A stretch of 64,000 nucleotides of DNA from Muricea muricata. Its lineage: Eukaryota > Cnidaria > Anthozoa > Malacalcyonacea > Plexauridae. Positions 49,266-62,016 of the stretch are shown here, piece after piece (position 1 is the first letter of the stretch; each line of letters begins with the position of its first letter). The notes under the pieces were generated by a model. That model searched no databases. It had not been told where the DNA came from and saw only the letters and a list, made by a program, of their open reading frames with translations. The stretch covers positions 4,342,501-4,406,500 of the forward strand of contig OY979720.1 in the NCBI GenBank assembly GCA_963855995.1, in the 5' to 3' direction. A program made the position numbers and the translations under genes.

Positions 49266-52200
49266 TCATTGTTTTGTTGCAAAAGGCATCTTCAGATGCT
49301 GACCACTTTTTGGTAAAGGATGAGTAAAGTAATATTTTACTAACTGGCGAACATCTGAGAAATGTTCTTCAGCCGTAAGTGACGGATCCAAAGTAAACTT
49401 TTCCTAGAAAACAGCAAAAACATTGTGATCCACTGCATCACACTTGACAACAACAGTGACAACAACATTGAAATAAAGAGCGTGATCTGATGTAACAACG
49501 CTGCCCCTAAAAAACTCGAGAGATGGCGTCCTTTATCGACAAGATGGAAGCGATCCTGTAGCACATGGCTACCCATCATGTCTGCTCGTCTACTTATTGT
49601 AAAAACACAAAAGATTACTGAATTCAAGTTTGGAGGAAGCAGCTTACCTGTCTTTTAAAAATTAGGTAATGTTTCACACCACTTTCTAACCACACTGATA
49701 GGGACTAGAAAAATATATCACGAAGGATATATTTACTACCTTACTTGTTGCGATATGTTTACAACAAGCCACCAGCCGGGAGAGGGGGACCTGGGCCTCG
49801 AGTTGGGTTTTTTGTGTGTGTGTGTGTGGGGGGGGGGGTTGTCTTTGGTGGGAGGGAAGACATTTACATTTAAAGGAGGTCAAGAGAGGAAGGTGAATTT
49901 AAAATCGTAGGGCTTCCCAAAAGCGATTTTCAGCATCCGGGAAATTTGAACAGAAAGAATGTTTTGGTAGCTATTTAATTGAAAATCACCAAATAAAGAG
50001 TTTTTTTATAACATCATTGCTGTTATATCTATTACCAGCCCAGTATTTCTAGCAGGAAATAAATTTAAACATCCGCTACAAGTATTTTTTCTTGTAAATT
50101 GGTCTCATTTTACAGCGCGACCCCCTTCCAAACGCCCTGGTTATCCATGTCCATGGACATCAGTGCAACTAGTTTGACATCAGAGCCTTTACTGATGCTT
50201 TATTCGGGCTAAAAACAGAACAGCTTCTTACCATCTTTGTGTCTGACGTTTGACTACAATTAATTATATATTCTCCGATTGTCCGGCCAAGTTCCAAGTA
50301 TCTGAAAAGAAATGGGAAAACAATATTATAGATGAAGCATGATAAATTTTAAGCAATACACTGGATAAAACAAGAAGAAAAATGTTCAATAATTAGGAGT
50401 CTGATAGACACAATGTATCCCAAAGGGCCTGTTTACATGATCCCGCCTAGCCGGGGCGTTTTTGTCTCGCTTGGACGGGAAACCCACATAGGCGGGCTAA
50501 CGTGTTTGTATGAAAGGAAACATTGCTGGGATGAAGGTACGATCCAGGAAACTGATGGAAGCGGGACCACTTCATAGAATAGAATAGATGGAAGCGGGAC
50601 ACCACTTCATCACTCAATAGAACTTACGTTACTGGCGGGATCTCAGCAACTGTCTCGTCCCGTCTAGCCAGGATAATATAAACAGGCCCTAACTAACGTT
50701 GTCATTGTCGGCAGTGTAGTTAAAAATACACAAAAAGCATGGTCGAAAAGTTAGTATAGAGCGTGGGGCCTGTAGAGCAGGGTATATTACAGGTACTACC
50801 CACAGTTTGGTGGTTTAAACTCGATGGAATCTTGAATTTTGTTTTACTGAATAACATTATAACTATAATGATATAATTAATTTGTAATTATGTTTATTGT
50901 TAGTATATTGATTAAATTAAAATTTAAATTCAGTTCATTTTTAAGAACCTACATTTTCGCCTGATGTTTGGGCATCTCTGGCCTCCAGCATTCTGATGGC
51001 AAATATTCAAATTCTAATAGAGAAAAATCAATATTAACTTCTCAATCTCCACTGCACTCAATATTTTGCACTTTGTGACTGTCTTTGTCTTTATTAAACC
51101 TACCAGCCCCCTTCTCCCTTCCTTTGCATTGTCCTAGCTACGCGTATATTCAAACACGCGCCTAAAATAGGGTAGAGCTAACATTAGAAATTAAGGTTTG
51201 TTGATTTGCAATGCATACTCACCTCCGGGTTTCTTTTCTTCGAGTTTTTTTTTCCTCGGTTTGGGTTTCGGCGGAACATTACATCTCCCTTCCACGAAGG
51301 GAACATATAAGACTTCCGTTACACTATCTTCGCACACGTCCAATGATTCATTTGGTACAGGTGGGGTTGGCATCGGTCGCTCTCTGTCAGGACTGATAGC
51401 AGTAGGACCGTTTTCTAGTAGCGAACCTACTGATCGCGACCTACAGTAACAAAAATCAACAGAATATAGTAATAAAAACCAAAGCTTTGCAGTAATAAAT
51501 TCACGTGGTGTTTCCACAAAGTTTAACTAATACAAAGAATATAGTTGGATTTTTAGATTCTTACTCTCTTAATTCAAACGATTAAAATTTCAATCTAATG
51601 CATTTAATTTTCAATCTTTTTGGGATTGTTTTCAGGGATCATACGTTTTCTATTGAAAAGTAATCTAATTGAGTGACATATTTTCCTCAAGAGTATCCCT
51701 CAATCTATATTTAATCTATTAGATTAAAAAACTAGACTATAAGATTGAAAAATTCTTCAAACTTTTGAAAAATTGAAAAAATTCCTCAAACCAATGTTTT
51801 AACTTAAGAGAGCAAGAAGGTTCAGCAAGAAGGTTCCAAAGCAACAGACTTACAAAGGTCCCCAATTATTTATAGTTTCAGTAATATAGCGAGATCAAGA
51901 TGTATTAAACTAAAACATTCGTATTTTCCATATATTTTCACTAGTGAAGATATGAAAAAATATGTAACGCGTAAAAAACGTGTGTGTTTTCCCGCCGGAT
52001 TCACATGTTCTCTGTTTGCTTTATCCGACTTCTGACTATATAATAAAAAGAACATTACACGGTAGCTTGAAGATATGAATATTATTTTCTCGTGTTGAAA
52101 ACAATATTTTACGAACGAGCGCAGAGAGTGAGTAAAATATTGTTTTTACAACTCAAAGATAATATTCATATCTTTGCGCCACCGTGTAATATTCTCTATA

Positions 52201-55200
52201 TCCTCACGCTACCGTGTAATATCCTCTATTTAGTATTTTTACACAAGTGAACATAAGAAATCCGACGTTGTGATTAGTCCAATATGACGTGACATTCCTT
52301 TATATTCACCTACAGGTGAATATAACAGTAAAAACAAGTTTACAAAATGGCGACTAGCCGCCGTTTTGTACAAATTACGGACAAAGAAATAAACAAAATT
52401 AAAATAACTTGTGTAAAAATACTAAAACAATTATTCGCCTCAGGCTCGGTGATTTTCACCTCGCCTTCGGCGAATAATTGTTAAATACTGCGTAAATTCA
52501 ATATAACAACATGAGCAACCTGAGACATGACATGATCGAAAATTGAAGAGAAAGTTGCGAGAATAGTGATCAGGAAGCAAAACCCACCTTGATTTTTTCA
52601 TATTTTCTTTAACTAAATCCAAATACAAGTCCTCCTCGGAGTCCTCGCCGTCTACGTTGTTGCAATACAAAAATAGAGTCGTTCATGAATTTCAATCAAT
52701 ATGATCGAATAGAAGCGCAAAAAATACAAAAAAATAAACGTGTTTTTCTGTATTCATTATCGACCAATGTTTCAAAACTTGCAGTCTAATATGAAACTCT
52801 AGTTTTGATTGGCGTAAACGATGGATAATAAAGAATAGCTAAACAGTTGCAACAAAATTGCAAAGAATGAGCATATCTAAAACACATAAAAGGACTGGCA
52901 TTCTATCAATAAAAATCAATTTTCGATTAAAACTGTTAAATGTTGCCAAATTTATATTAGATTTATAATTCTACTCACTAAACATACTGCGGGTTTCATG
53001 AAGAAAAGAGATACATAACTTATTATATATGGCAAAATGGATTTCTATTTTGTTGTTACGTGTAGTTCTATGCTTTTTGCTCATGGTGTACTTAAACAAG
53101 AGTCACGACTTAAAACACGACTTAAATGATATTTATAATATAGCATCTCTAAATTCTGAACCCTGATCATGATTGACTATGAGCCGTGTTGATATACGTA
53201 GAAACACAGAAAACTTCCCGCCACTTTTCTGTTAAAGTTCTTTGTGTCATATTATCAAAGAAATATAAAACATTTTATCCATATTGATATATAGTTACAT
53301 CAACACTTGTGGAAATTGGAAAAATTCGAAATTTAGTGAAAACAATCCGACCTGCGGGCGTCGTGTTTCCGCACAATTTCTCGTTTTCCCAATTTCCACT
53401 CGCGTTGATAGAACTGCATATCAACACGGGAATTTTTATATTTGTTAAATAATATACCGCGTTACAAAATGCGCATGAGCGGAAGCGAGAACATATTTTT
53501 ATACCTGATTCAGAGTTCATTTCTGGTGGTCGTGGTGGTGGCGGTGGTTTTGGGCGAGCCGGGGGCGCGGGTCTACCATTGTTTAAACTTTGCGCTTTAC
53601 TTGTTTGCTTCTCAGCAGAAGATCTAAATAAAACTGATTGTCTAAAACGTCGTTCAAAATACACGCAATTTCTAAATCTGCAAGGAAATGTAACGGTTGT
53701 GAATTACTCACTCGTGATTAAAATGCTTTGTGGATTTTCTCCTTCAATAATCATGCACAATGATGACTCGCCCACCAATGACGACGCTATTTTATTACTT
53801 TACGCAGAAAGACACTTAAGAGACACTTAAGACACTTTATTTGGGTAACACAAATTACTGGCTTCCTAGTAGTTTACATTGTGGCCCTAAAAAGTTCTTA
53901 AAATAGCTGCCAAGACAAACTTTAATTTAGTGACTAAGAAAATAGCCACTATGGGCACGGCCGCACAGACAATTATGGAGGCCCAGGACAAAATTTTCAG
54001 TTCCCCCCTCTCCGAACGTGAAGGTACTCGTTTTAAAATTATTTGTACAGCGTCAGTTATATTAGTATTTCTTTGGTTTCTTTTGTGCTTTTTTTTGGGG
54101 GGGGGGCACAAACCTGAGGCCCGGAGAAAATTGCCCCATTACCCCCCTCTCTGGGCGGCCCTGACAATAGGAAGGTTTAGAAGAAACTTTACCTTAACGA
54201 GCCGTCTGGCTCATCATTGTTTAACACCTTGACATAGTGGTCTTCGGTTTGAAATTGAAATTCATGTACTGGAAATAAAAAAGTAATAATTTAAATGAAA
54301 AATGGCCGAGATGGTTATTGAAAGAATCACAATTTCTAAACAGAAAAATACTGTACCAGGTTCATACAAACCATCATCTTCCTCATCATTCACGTCTACA
54401 GGAGGTGTCGGAGGAAGCAATGGTGTGGGCCTTCGTATGATATCGCTATTGTAGGAATTACAGCAAGAGACACTTAATAAGTTTAGTTCAGGGGTTCTGA
54501 CATTTATACCATACCGTATATTTCAAGTGAGAAATTCATATCAGTCGTTTCGCAGTGAGCATATGTGGGTTGTTTTTAAACAGAAACTGAAAATATTTTA
54601 CTAATATTACAAAATAAAACTTCTATATCAATTAATGGAGACAGAAATATTACGACAGGATCTTTAGTATGCACGTGGTGTGGTATTACTATAGTGCACA
54701 CGGGGCAAGCCGAAAAACTTATCTGGCCACAGCAGAAATGGAGCCCACGACCTTTGGAATAGACGATTTGCATGTTAGACTAACTTTCAATCTAGGCAAG
54801 ACGAACAAAATCTTTTACCACAGTTAAAAAGAGCATCCTAAAATTAATAGAATTGCCAAGTTTGGGGGCGAAATGTTGTAAAACATGGAAAATATGGCCT
54901 CGCAAAGTTTGCAAATTTGTATACATTTGTATTACGCGAGGAAAAAGTTACCACTTTTGATACAATTTTTGCTGAAAAGTGGTAACTTTTTCCTCCCGTA
55001 ATACAAATGTATACAAATTTGCAAATTTGCGAGGCCATATTTTCCATGCTTTACAACATTTCGCCACCAAACTTGGCAATTCTACTAATTTTAGGATGCT
55101 CTTTTTAACTGTGGTAAAAGATTTTGTTTGTCTTGGCTAGACTGAAAGTTAGTCTAACATGCAAATTGTCCATTGTACCCTATGCTCTACCAACCAACAA

Positions 55201-58117
55201 TGTTCAAACCAATGTTCAGTGTGTCTAACCTATTCTTTATTTACTTAACCTTTTTGCTCAACTATTTTCTCTTTAGGCCAGCACCCTTCCCACGCCATAA
55301 ATAATAACCGGTTCCTTACCTTGCGGAAAACGAATGCGGGAGAATAGGACGGCCATTGTGATTGTCACTGGTTCCCCTAAAACATCCAGAAACATTTTAT
55401 AGTAGGCGTAAAGACATTGTTTCCTACCAATGTACGTCATGTAACGGACGCCGTAATTGGCAGAAGCTGTAGCGAATGTATTGTTAACTATGAAGTGTTT
55501 GGGCAAAGCCTAGTAAAATAAAATAAAATAAATGTTCCGCTGTGGCCAAGTGGGGTAACCAGCATGACAATTTGTTCATGCTATCCAAATTTTTAATACT
55601 GTCATTTTCGCCTCGTTAAAATGAACTATCTTGTTATAAATATGCATAATCAATATGTTTATGTTTCAGTTTAGTTTTTATAATTGTTTTCACTTTGTTT
55701 GGTTTGACCAGGGTTTCAAATTTTCAATCAAAATGCATGGACCATCAGTCAATTCTTCTAATCAATCCCCGCCCTATAAAGTCATAATTATCATCATTAT
55801 TCTGTTGCAACATGCTTGACATGTGATATGGCGTTCAAATTGAGACATTTCATGCCATGAAACGTCGCCTAATGCCTTGTTACCTTTTACCCACGCTTGG
55901 GATGTTTCTTGGTACTGTAGGACAAGTGCTTGATATTCCAAGGCTATCTGTTTCCACGTAATCGTAGTCGCTACAAATCGTGAATGTGATTTCAGATCTT
56001 GAAATTCCTATTTATACACTGACATGATGGTACAGCTGTACTTAATTGATTTACAAAATTAGTCAAGGGAAAGTAACTCGTATAAAGAGTAACTTGTATA
56101 GAGACTGTGAGCTGTTTTGATGAAGTCTTGTGAAGAGAAATTATTTTACCTCGACATAAAAGGGCAGGTACATTATTATTACCTTGGAGTATACTTTTGA
56201 ATGTCCTCATTTATACTATTCATCCATCCCTGGAAAAAACCACGAAAAATCACCCTACATACGTTACTCTCAATACCATGTAACATTTAACCCATCAATA
56301 GCATGTAACATTTAACATGATGTTGAATTATCAAATGATACTGATATGTATCAAATGATACTCAAATAATACTTTGATGTAGTACATAAATTGTACACAT
56401 GATTTTGGTATAATTTCTTTACAAACCTCCATTTCAATTTTAGATGGTGATGAAATATAGTATGTCCTGAGCTGCTTATTTTCAGGTACCAATTTAAAGA
56501 CATAAGGATAACGATCAACTCCATCTCTGTCTTCAGCAAGAAGGCAACTAAAAATTTATTTTTAATTACCAAAATCTGGTTTTACCAAAACCACTGATAA
56601 ACATACTATACAAGTAACAAAGAACAAAAAAAACACCACTACCAACAACACCAAATCATAAAACAACAAAAATACAAACAACAATTAATAAAATGACCAC
56701 AGGACGAACAACAACAACACATGAACACAAGATAACAACTATTATTTTTTTTCTTGCGGTCCGAAATCATATTTTAGCCTTATGCAATATGATTGGCTAC
56801 AAAAGCGGTCCCTATGAGGCCGTAAGGACCGCACGAGTTTTAAATCCACCATGTTTTTGTTTTTAAAAAGATTTGATCCGCAAGAAAAAATAAACCAATT
56901 ATTAGCCGGTTTGGTCGGTCCATATAGGGAAATATTTCCCTTGGTCTCAAAAACTTCTCTTGGCCTTCGGCCTCGGGCCGTTTTTCAGACCTTGGGAAAT
57001 ATTTTCCCACACGAACCTCTTAACCGGCAAATAACCTATATATATTTATCACCGCATAGAAATTGCTACATAGGGTTGCAAGAGGAGTAGGTCTTGTCAT
57101 GATATCACAAAGATCTCTTTTAGATTTCATGTATCATGAAGTAGAGAACTTCATTATCATGACTAAGGCAGAAAGCAAATGTTTTGATTTTTTTGCAAGA
57201 CAACTAAAATATTAGAACATATGTACATTACATCTAAAAATAGTGTACTGTACCTAAATCCATTCAATGGAAACTTTCCTTTTGGAGCATTAGAGTCAGT
57301 CTCCTTGAAATAATAGATGCAACCATGATGGAGCACCATGAATCTGTTTTTCCCTAAAAATAACAATAATTTTACAAAGTGATGGACAAACATAATACAA
57401 TGAGTTAATACTGAACAATTTAGACATTACAATATTATGAACAATCTTAGCTAGGGGCCACATCCATATTCAAACTGCCACACAAAGCATCGAAATGATC
57501 TTTTCTTCCTAAACCTACCTAACCAAGTCATTAGCCAGGCAATAAAATTCACTCATATATTTGAAAATTTTCATCTTGCACAGCAAAAACATCAAAGGAT
57601 TACAGTTCTAAAATTACCCACCCAAAACATAAATCTTCACCATTTTAGATAATTCTATAGATAATTTTAATCACAACTGAGTATTCATTGATTTAAGTTT
57701 AGGGACCATGGAAATTCGGTAATTAAGGGGGCTAATGTTCACATATTCAAATTGTGGCTCATTCACTTCTTTCACGGTTTGTGAAACCAAATATATATGA
57801 ATATGGGCCCCCTTAATAATCGATCTTCAGCAGTTCATGTAGTTGTTATTTCAATCATGCCATAACAGATAATTATACATCGTGCAAACGAAGTCAAACT
57901 TACAATTTTTATACCCATAGCCCTCCTTTCTAACCCATCCACTATGGCTGACATCCAAGCTTAGTAACATGCTTGCACTGATTGTAGGAAATGGTTCTGC
58001 CATACGCATCCTATGTGATACTCGAGCAGGTAGAGTGCTTGACATTGCATGCTGAATGTGATATTGGTCTGGTGGTTCAGTTGGTGGAGGGTCACTTTTT
58101 GTTCGAGGCTTTGCCAT
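49266..58117 (-). CDS. SH3BP2-like PH-proline/tyrosine-SH2 adaptor, 479 aa, complete
   Basis: Fourteen minus-strand coding exons: 58117-57904, 57353-57254, 56547-56427, 56229-56183, 55970-55884, 54445-54357, 54268-54193, 53623-53505, 52651-52588, 51440-51223, 50992-50953, 50301-50232, 49704-49648, 49403-49266; 1440 nt, all in phase. PH domain about 57-160: SGWVRKEGYGYKNW, RFMVLHHGCIYYFKETD (compare SH3BP2 RFVIIHKRCVYYFKS, recalled), terminal helix GWMNSINEDIQKYTP. The middle (161-378) has tyrosine motifs DYDYVETD, GLYEPV (Tyr217), HYVKV (Tyr231), LYLDL (Tyr294), LYVPF (Tyr351) and SH3-ligand proline runs (RPAPPARPKPPPPPRPP, PPKPKP). C-terminal SH2 about 379-479: GRTIGEYIINCSQ, SLSVWLESGVKHYLIF, VRQLVKYYFTHPLP. 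It probably couples tyrosine kinases to downstream signalling at membranes. Oddity: the FLVR-type arginine is Asn406. Assignment to SH3BP2 itself is likely but not certain. Confidence 0.82.
50424..50690. mobile_element. MITE with AGGGCCTGTTTA termini (267 bp)
   Basis: The left end AGGGCCTGTTTACATGATCC and the right end GGATAATATAAACAGGCCCT are inverted repeats. Inner arms share CCCGCCTAGCC / GTCTAGCC-type words. It lies in the intron before the 50301-50232 SH2 exon. The target duplication is unclear. Confidence 0.75.
52070..52180. repeat. Inverted repeat, GAAGATATGAATATTATTTT type
   Basis: The left arm AAGATATGAATATTATTTT...AAAACAATATTTTAC pairs with GTAAAATATTGTTTT...GATAATATTCATATCTT around a GCGCAGAGAG centre. 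Related words occur near 22910-23000. Confidence 0.75.
52231..52424. mobile_element. MITE with TAGTATTTTTACACAAGT termini (194 bp)
   Basis: Perfect terminal inverted repeats TAGTATTTTTACACAAGT and ACTTGTGTAAAAATACTA. The interior includes the small palindrome TTCACCTACAGGTGAA. It lies in the SH3BP2-like intron between the 52651-52588 and 51440-51223 exons. Confidence 0.8.
52431..52481. repeat. Compact hairpin, CAATTATTCGCC type
   Basis: CAATTATTCGCCTCAGGC pairs with GCCTTCGGCGAATAATTG, with a GGTGATTTTCACC hairpin between the arms. It follows the MITE at 52231-52424 by a few bases and may be part of a nested element. Confidence 0.7.
53298..53418. repeat. Inverted repeat in intron
   Basis: ATCAACACTTGTGGAAATTG pairs imperfectly with CAATTTCCACTCGCGTTGAT. 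A second pairing block is GGAAAAATTCGAAATT. Confidence 0.6.
54761..55171. mobile_element. Fold-back MITE, GGACC family, copy 3 (411 bp)
   Basis: Arms pair almost throughout: CATGTTAGACTAACTTTC / GAAAGTTAGTCTAACATG, AAGAGCATCCTAAAATTA and its complement, TTTGTATTACGC near the centre. AT lies on both sides (54759-54760, 55172-55173). The left terminus has decayed to AGAC. It sits in the intron between the 55970-55884 and 54445-54357 exons of the adaptor gene. Confidence 0.85.
56752..56888. repeat. Inverted repeat TTCTTGCGGTCC...
   Basis: TTCTTGCGGTCCGAAATC pairs with GATTTGATCCGCAAGAA; an inner pair GCGGTCC/GGACCGC is present. The DNA to about 57080 continues with CCTTCGGCCTCGGGCCG and paired GGGAAATATTT words, so a larger element may extend rightwards. 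Confidence 0.6.
57715..57835. repeat. Weak inverted repeat TAATTAAGGGGGC
   Basis: TAATTAAGGGGGCTAATG at the left and TATGGGCCCCCTTAATAAT at the right pair over about 14 bases, with ATATTCAAAT / ATATATGAATAT inside. Likely a decayed MITE in the first coding intron of the adaptor gene. Confidence 0.5.
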
Positions 58118-58666
58118 CTAAAATTATTAACAAACCTTGAATACTCATCAGTCAGTTTCTCAGTCTACAAACTCTAATTATATTTTTTGTTTAACAGTTT
58201 TAGATACCAGTCATCGACTTCCTTAAAATCATCTTTATTTTCTCAGTATTTCAATCGAACATCAACAGTATAGAGGCTGGTTAGAGACTATGTATGACAT
58301 AGCATCCAAAGGAGCTGCTACACTTAATGCAACTTGTCTTGCAACCTCAGTAGAGGCTGGGATCTATCTGGGATCTATTTTTAAACAGCAAGTGTCGAGT
58401 GGCTGCTCAACAGAAATATTGCAAGAAAAGTTGCAAAAAGGATGTTACAATGTGCAATGGCCAGAAAATGCATTGCAGCGTTGCAGCAATTGTTGCAACA
58501 ACAGAACAATCAAACACAAACATTAAATGATCATGCTTGCAATAACATTTGTTTGGACATGCAATTAGATGGCAAAAATTACATGATAGAACTTTTTGTC
58601 ATGCAATCGGTCATTATATTTGTGAGTATTTTACTCTTACATGCAGCCTAGGCTGAACTCTCCATA

Positions 58667-58712
58667 TATTAATATATATGTATATATTAATATATATATA
58701 TTAATATATATA

Positions 58713-58789
<77 letters not shown>

Positions 58790-58793
58790 TATT
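58667..58793. repeat. (AT)n microsatellite
   Basis: About 127 bp of TATATTAATATA words grading into pure AT dinucleotide repeat. Confidence 0.95.
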
Positions 58794-59141
58794 AAGGCGA
58801 TCAGTAGAAGACATTTTCACAAGCTTTAATACGTTTGAAGCTGATCTGACTTTATTAAAAAACATACTAAAATTGAAACATAAAACTATTTAAAAACGTT
58901 CAACTAAAATGCTGAATTTTCAGCTGCTAACTGCTAGCCTTCTTCAGAGCAAATATGGCAATTTGCAATATATATATATATATATATGCATTGCCCACTG
59001 TTTGCAGTTTGAGCACTCAGGTGACTTCAAAATGCAATCCTTCATAGCAATGTGTAACATACTGTGCCCAAGTTCAGGAGTTGTCATAAAGCCATTATGG
59101 TAATAACTGGGAGGGCACATTGTCATACATTTTGTGTATAT

Positions 59142-59178
59142 ATATGTATATACATATATATATATATATATATATTAA
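59142..59178. repeat. Short (AT)n microsatellite
   Basis: A second, shorter TATA-dinucleotide tract, interrupted by TATGTATATACATA. Confidence 0.85.
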
Positions 59179-61585
59179 TATTTAGTAATATTTTATACGT
59201 ATATCAACATAGTATATCTATCAATAAATAGGCTTAACTGAGAATGTAATAAGAAATGCTAATTGAAGAGAAATGTACCTAATTTAAGCCCGGAACAAAT
59301 GTGTCACTTATTAAACACGTTCGGTGTATTGTGCTCTCTCAATCTACCATTAGATACAGTAAAAAACAAACTAAAACCGAAAATTATCAATAAAACCTCA
59401 ACTCAAACATTCAAAAAGGAAACACGCCAATATAACTTAAAACCGGTAGTTGTCAAATTCATATGGACAGTAAAAACATTTGGGTCACGTCTCTTTAGAC
59501 TATATCCAAATTTATACAAATATGGACATTCCATATAGCATTTCTTACACATTTAGTATTGACCACAGAAGACAAAAAAACCACAGTAATATCAGATTTC
59601 ATTCTATGAATGCTTTTGCTATCCGGCGGCTAGATAAAATCGAAACGAATCAATAATTTAATACACAATGCATACTGTTTCTCACATAGTTCGTAGCATA
59701 CCTTTAATACGCTTTGTTATCCACTACCAAACACTACTGCAATCTCACAGGAAAACAAACACTTAAAACGGCAATTCAAAGGCCAGTCAATCTCCAGAAA
59801 ACGTTCATCTATTCTAGGGAAATCCAATCAACTCTACGTCAAGTCTTGACCTACAATTGGCGATGTACAAAACAATTCAAAATAATTGAGCGATTCTTTG
59901 TCTCAAAGCGCTCCTCACCTTTGAGAGTAGTGACTTCCTTATCTTACGTTTACTTGCAAGGAAGATGTCCGATCAAAGATCTTTTTAATAGTATATCTAC
60001 AGCAATACATATTTCGCTCTTTGTATGTTTACCTCGACAAACTGCGATGTGGGGTCAAATATATTCTTACTTCCGTTCTGAGGACATGATAGGTGATGGT
60101 CAAATAAGAGTGGATAATGTCTGGGAATAATCACATGATCTGATGGAATGAGGACAAGCGAAAGTTGCAGACAGAGGGGGCTTTTTTTTTGTTTTTTTTA
60201 TTGCTATTTTGCAAACATAATGCACCCTCGACAACGACCTTCCCAAATAATGCCCCCCCGCACATTATTTATATAATTATATAAATGCTCATTTTACTAC
60301 CCGAATGCCTGACAATGACAGGGTTCAAGCCTGCATGTTACTAGGCAAAACACTAATATAACCAGAGGTTAACCTCTGACATATAACCAAATAAAAATTT
60401 GGTGATTCATTCGGTCATTTTTGTTGCAAAATATTTTGAGTACCAGCAAAAGGAAAGGCCAGTTAACTTTTTATTTTTTCCAATCAAGCACGACGCATGA
60501 GCATCATCAAGGTGCATCATCAGCAAATCCTATTTACCATCACGCACCAGCTTGCACATATCTACTGATGTGCACTGGCTATTCATGCACTTCCACAAAC
60601 ATAAATGCCAAAAAATGAGTAAGATATTTACTGTATTATACGAACAAGATTCTCGCAAAGTTTTCATTCCTGTGAACCTACATACGATGTTGTCCTTGAA
60701 ACTACAAGTTGGAGTCCTCAGTTAAATCAGTTTTTTTCTGTCTCAAACGACAAGCCTCATCCTGGCACCCAGGTCTTATTGGCTGCAAGCGTTGCCATAA
60801 GCCCTGGGACAAATCAAAAGCAGTAATTTGATTGGTCGTTTGAATGCAATGGAATGTAAGGAAAGTTAGCGATTAAAGTGTCACTGAGACGAAATTTTTA
60901 CCCCCAATTTTTATTTCATAACTGCAAAATACGCATACTTATTAGCTACTGTACGAAGTTTTAGATCACAATTCTAAAAAGCGGCGCTATATGATTTATG
61001 AGTATGATGATCGACAAATTAAAATCTTGAATTTGGCGTCCACCAATAAATTTTTTCCAGCAATCAAAACGGAAGTGTGACGTCATTTTCTTAAAACAAC
61101 ACAGTCTCATGGGGAATAAAATAGAGAGAACACTAGCACACGTGTGATATTTAAATTTAATTAGTAGAATCATACTAGTATACTATTGCAAATGCTGTAA
61201 TTTGATTGGTAACTCTACTCGCTATCTATTCCTCGATAGATAGCGAGTAGCGAAACAATCACCTTCCTATAGAGATTTCTTCCAAAAAAATTGCGTAAAA
61301 ATCAAATTTTTTGTTGAATATTCCATGTTTGACCTCTGATTCTACTAAAACAATTAGATTACTTGCTCTCGATTTCTATGCGGTGATAGTTGATTCGGGT
61401 GAATATCCTTACATATTCCAACAAATAAAACGACAAGAGCAATAATTTCCAAGGTGCTTACCATATAAAAGGAGTTTTGCGTCGTCTAAAGTTGGAAGCT
61501 GTAACGAAGATTATGAAGATCAAGATTATCAAAGATATTCTTCAAGAGGAAAATTAGACTGAGAATTATTTGGAAAATATCTACT

Positions 61586-62016
61586 CTACAGTATGTAAAT
61601 ATTAAAGCTGGGAAACTGCGCTATATGATATAAATTAAGAAATACAATCCCGTTGAATCCTGGGTGTTCTTTAATACATTTGCTGTTTTCTTCGGTTTCG
61701 AATCGCAACATTGTATCACGGCATTTCTGAATTTCCATACAGCAACGACACTCTTCAAGCTTCACTACCAAATCTGGTGAACATTTACCGCACTCACACC
61801 TATAATAATAATATTAAATATCACGCCAGGTATGTAAATATCGATCAAACTCCTGAGTTACGCTTCCCATCGTAAACGCTTTTGCTATTTATTGCCTTTA
61901 TTTAAACAAGTAGATGTTAGAATACACTTACCAAGAAGCAACCTCAATCTCAGCAATAACGCGCTGCTGTAAAACGTTCTCATTAGATTTGGCCTCCCAA
62001 TGGCTCTTTCTATGCG
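61586..62016 (-). pseudogene. Fragment encoding a P2X7 C-terminus-like cysteine domain
   Basis: Two minus-strand exon-like segments, 62016-61932 and 61799-61586, join across a GT-AG intron in phase (TG|G completes a Trp). The product reads HRKSHWEAKSNENVLQQR, then EIEVASWCECGKCSPDL, EECRCCMEIQKC and CIKEHPGFNGIVFLN. The spacing CxCxxC...CC...CIxxHPGF is that of the zinc-binding intracellular domain of P2X7, a module also seen without the channel in many cnidarian and other invertebrate proteins. No upstream start codon or channel part is present, and the frame ends at a TAG soon after FLN. It is therefore a partial gene, a last-exon pair of a gene whose 5' part is beyond the tandem repeats to the right, or a decayed copy. 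Its first exon overlaps the 358-bp tandem repeat. Confidence 0.55.

Larger units (their letters stand above)
58118..61585. other. Region upstream of the adaptor gene, no accepted gene
   Basis: It should hold the promoter and any 5' UTR exons of the minus-strand adaptor gene. It contains two AT microsatellites (58667-58793 and 59142-59178) and a small inverted repeat ACTCGCTATCTAT / ATAGATAGCGAGT at 61211-61252. Open frames at 59263-59538 and 59714-60130 on the plus strand have no splice support or recognisable content. Confidence 0.45.

Noticed and set aside
55273-55506. Minus-strand frame with an acceptor and a gtaagg donor, between PH-SH2 adaptor exons
   Set aside because: Including it breaks the phase. 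The exons 56229-56183 and 55970-55884 complete the PH domain and the tyrosine motif in phase without it.
58290-58651. Plus-strand frames beginning MYDIASKGAATLNATCL
   Set aside because: They lie in DNA rich in TTGCAACAA-like repeat words, have no splice or domain support, and sit next to a microsatellite.
59263-60130. Two plus-strand open frames of 91 and 138 codons
   Set aside because: No recognisable domain, unusual lysine/asparagine-rich composition from AT-rich DNA, no splice or poly(A) support.
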